In this document: piece after piece, positions 42,094 through 42,168 of the stretch
Numbering within the stretch: position 1 is the first letter of the stretch
Layout of the letters: each line of letters begins with the position of its first letter
From: Gallionella sp.
Lineage (GTDB): Bacteria > Pseudomonadota > Gammaproteobacteria > Burkholderiales > Gallionellaceae
Reading direction: 5' to 3'
DNA length: 42,168 bases
Assembly (NCBI GenBank): GCA_030652475.1
Contig: JAUSAO010000113.1
Location: 1-42,168 of the forward strand
Position numbers and translations under genes: made by a program
Notes under the pieces: generated by a model
Told to the model about the DNA's origin: nothing
The model's input: only the letters and a program-made list of their open reading frames with translations
The model's database searches: none

Positions 42094-42168
42094 GGACCAG
42101 GATTTCCTCGTGATTATTTCGATGCTCAAAGTGAATCGAGCCAAGTCAATATGTCGGCATTTTTCCTC

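Noticed and set aside
1-42168. CRISPR arrays, tRNA and rRNA genes
   Set aside because: No regularly spaced repeats of CRISPR type, no cloverleaf or rRNA sequence were found by reading; a covariance search could still reveal a small RNA.

Overview
The window looks like a chromosomal segment of a betaproteobacterium, most likely Nitrosomonadales/Gallionellaceae-like. This is inferred from the gene order suhB / trmJ-cysE-iscRSUA-hscBA-fdx-iscX-dsbB, the moderate-to-high GC and the protein sequences; no rRNA or other taxonomic marker is present. The sequence stops inside a transposon remnant, so the right edge may be a contig break. No rRNA, tRNA or CRISPR array was found.

Region 1 (1-13.6 kb, mostly minus strand) is dominated by sulfur and envelope genes. 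A cysteine desulfurase overlaps an MFS permease. After a cluster of four hairpins come an exported rhodanese, a SHOCT membrane protein, and a three-gene module of outer-membrane barrel, LolA-like protein and MMPL/RND exporter. Upstream lie an internally deleted methyltransferase, a class II glutamine amidotransferase, an SQR-like flavoprotein and a second MFS permease. A persulfide-dioxygenase-like hydrolase and a DsrE protein follow; their promoter carries a palindrome at the expected start site, facing a divergent ArsR-rhodanese fusion regulator. Together these suggest a sulfide/persulfide handling locus with a sulfur-sensing repressor.

Region 2 (13.4-21.6 kb, plus strand) is a heavy-metal efflux operon: CzcI-like His-rich protein, CzcC, CzcB (a lipoprotein with His-rich ends), CzcA, a small periplasmic protein, and an EamA permease with a long His-rich tail. 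A relic of another CzcA-type pump lies antisense just upstream.

Region 3 (21.6-36.3 kb) is conserved core: a CorC/HlyC-type protein, mutS, DUF47 protein, Pit phosphate transporter and suhB on the minus strand. Divergent from these is trmJ-cysE followed by the full ISC iron-sulfur assembly operon and dsbB. Two palindromic repeats sit inside the isc operon; one supplies the hscB stop codon.

Region 4 (36.3-42.2 kb) is an accessory island: a REP-like repeat, a HigBA-type toxin-antitoxin with a repeat operator over its promoter, two unrecognised genes, a CoiA-like putative nuclease, an orphan AT-rich AbiGi-family gene, and a two-gene transposon whose DDE transposase is cut off in a perfect 26-bp palindrome.
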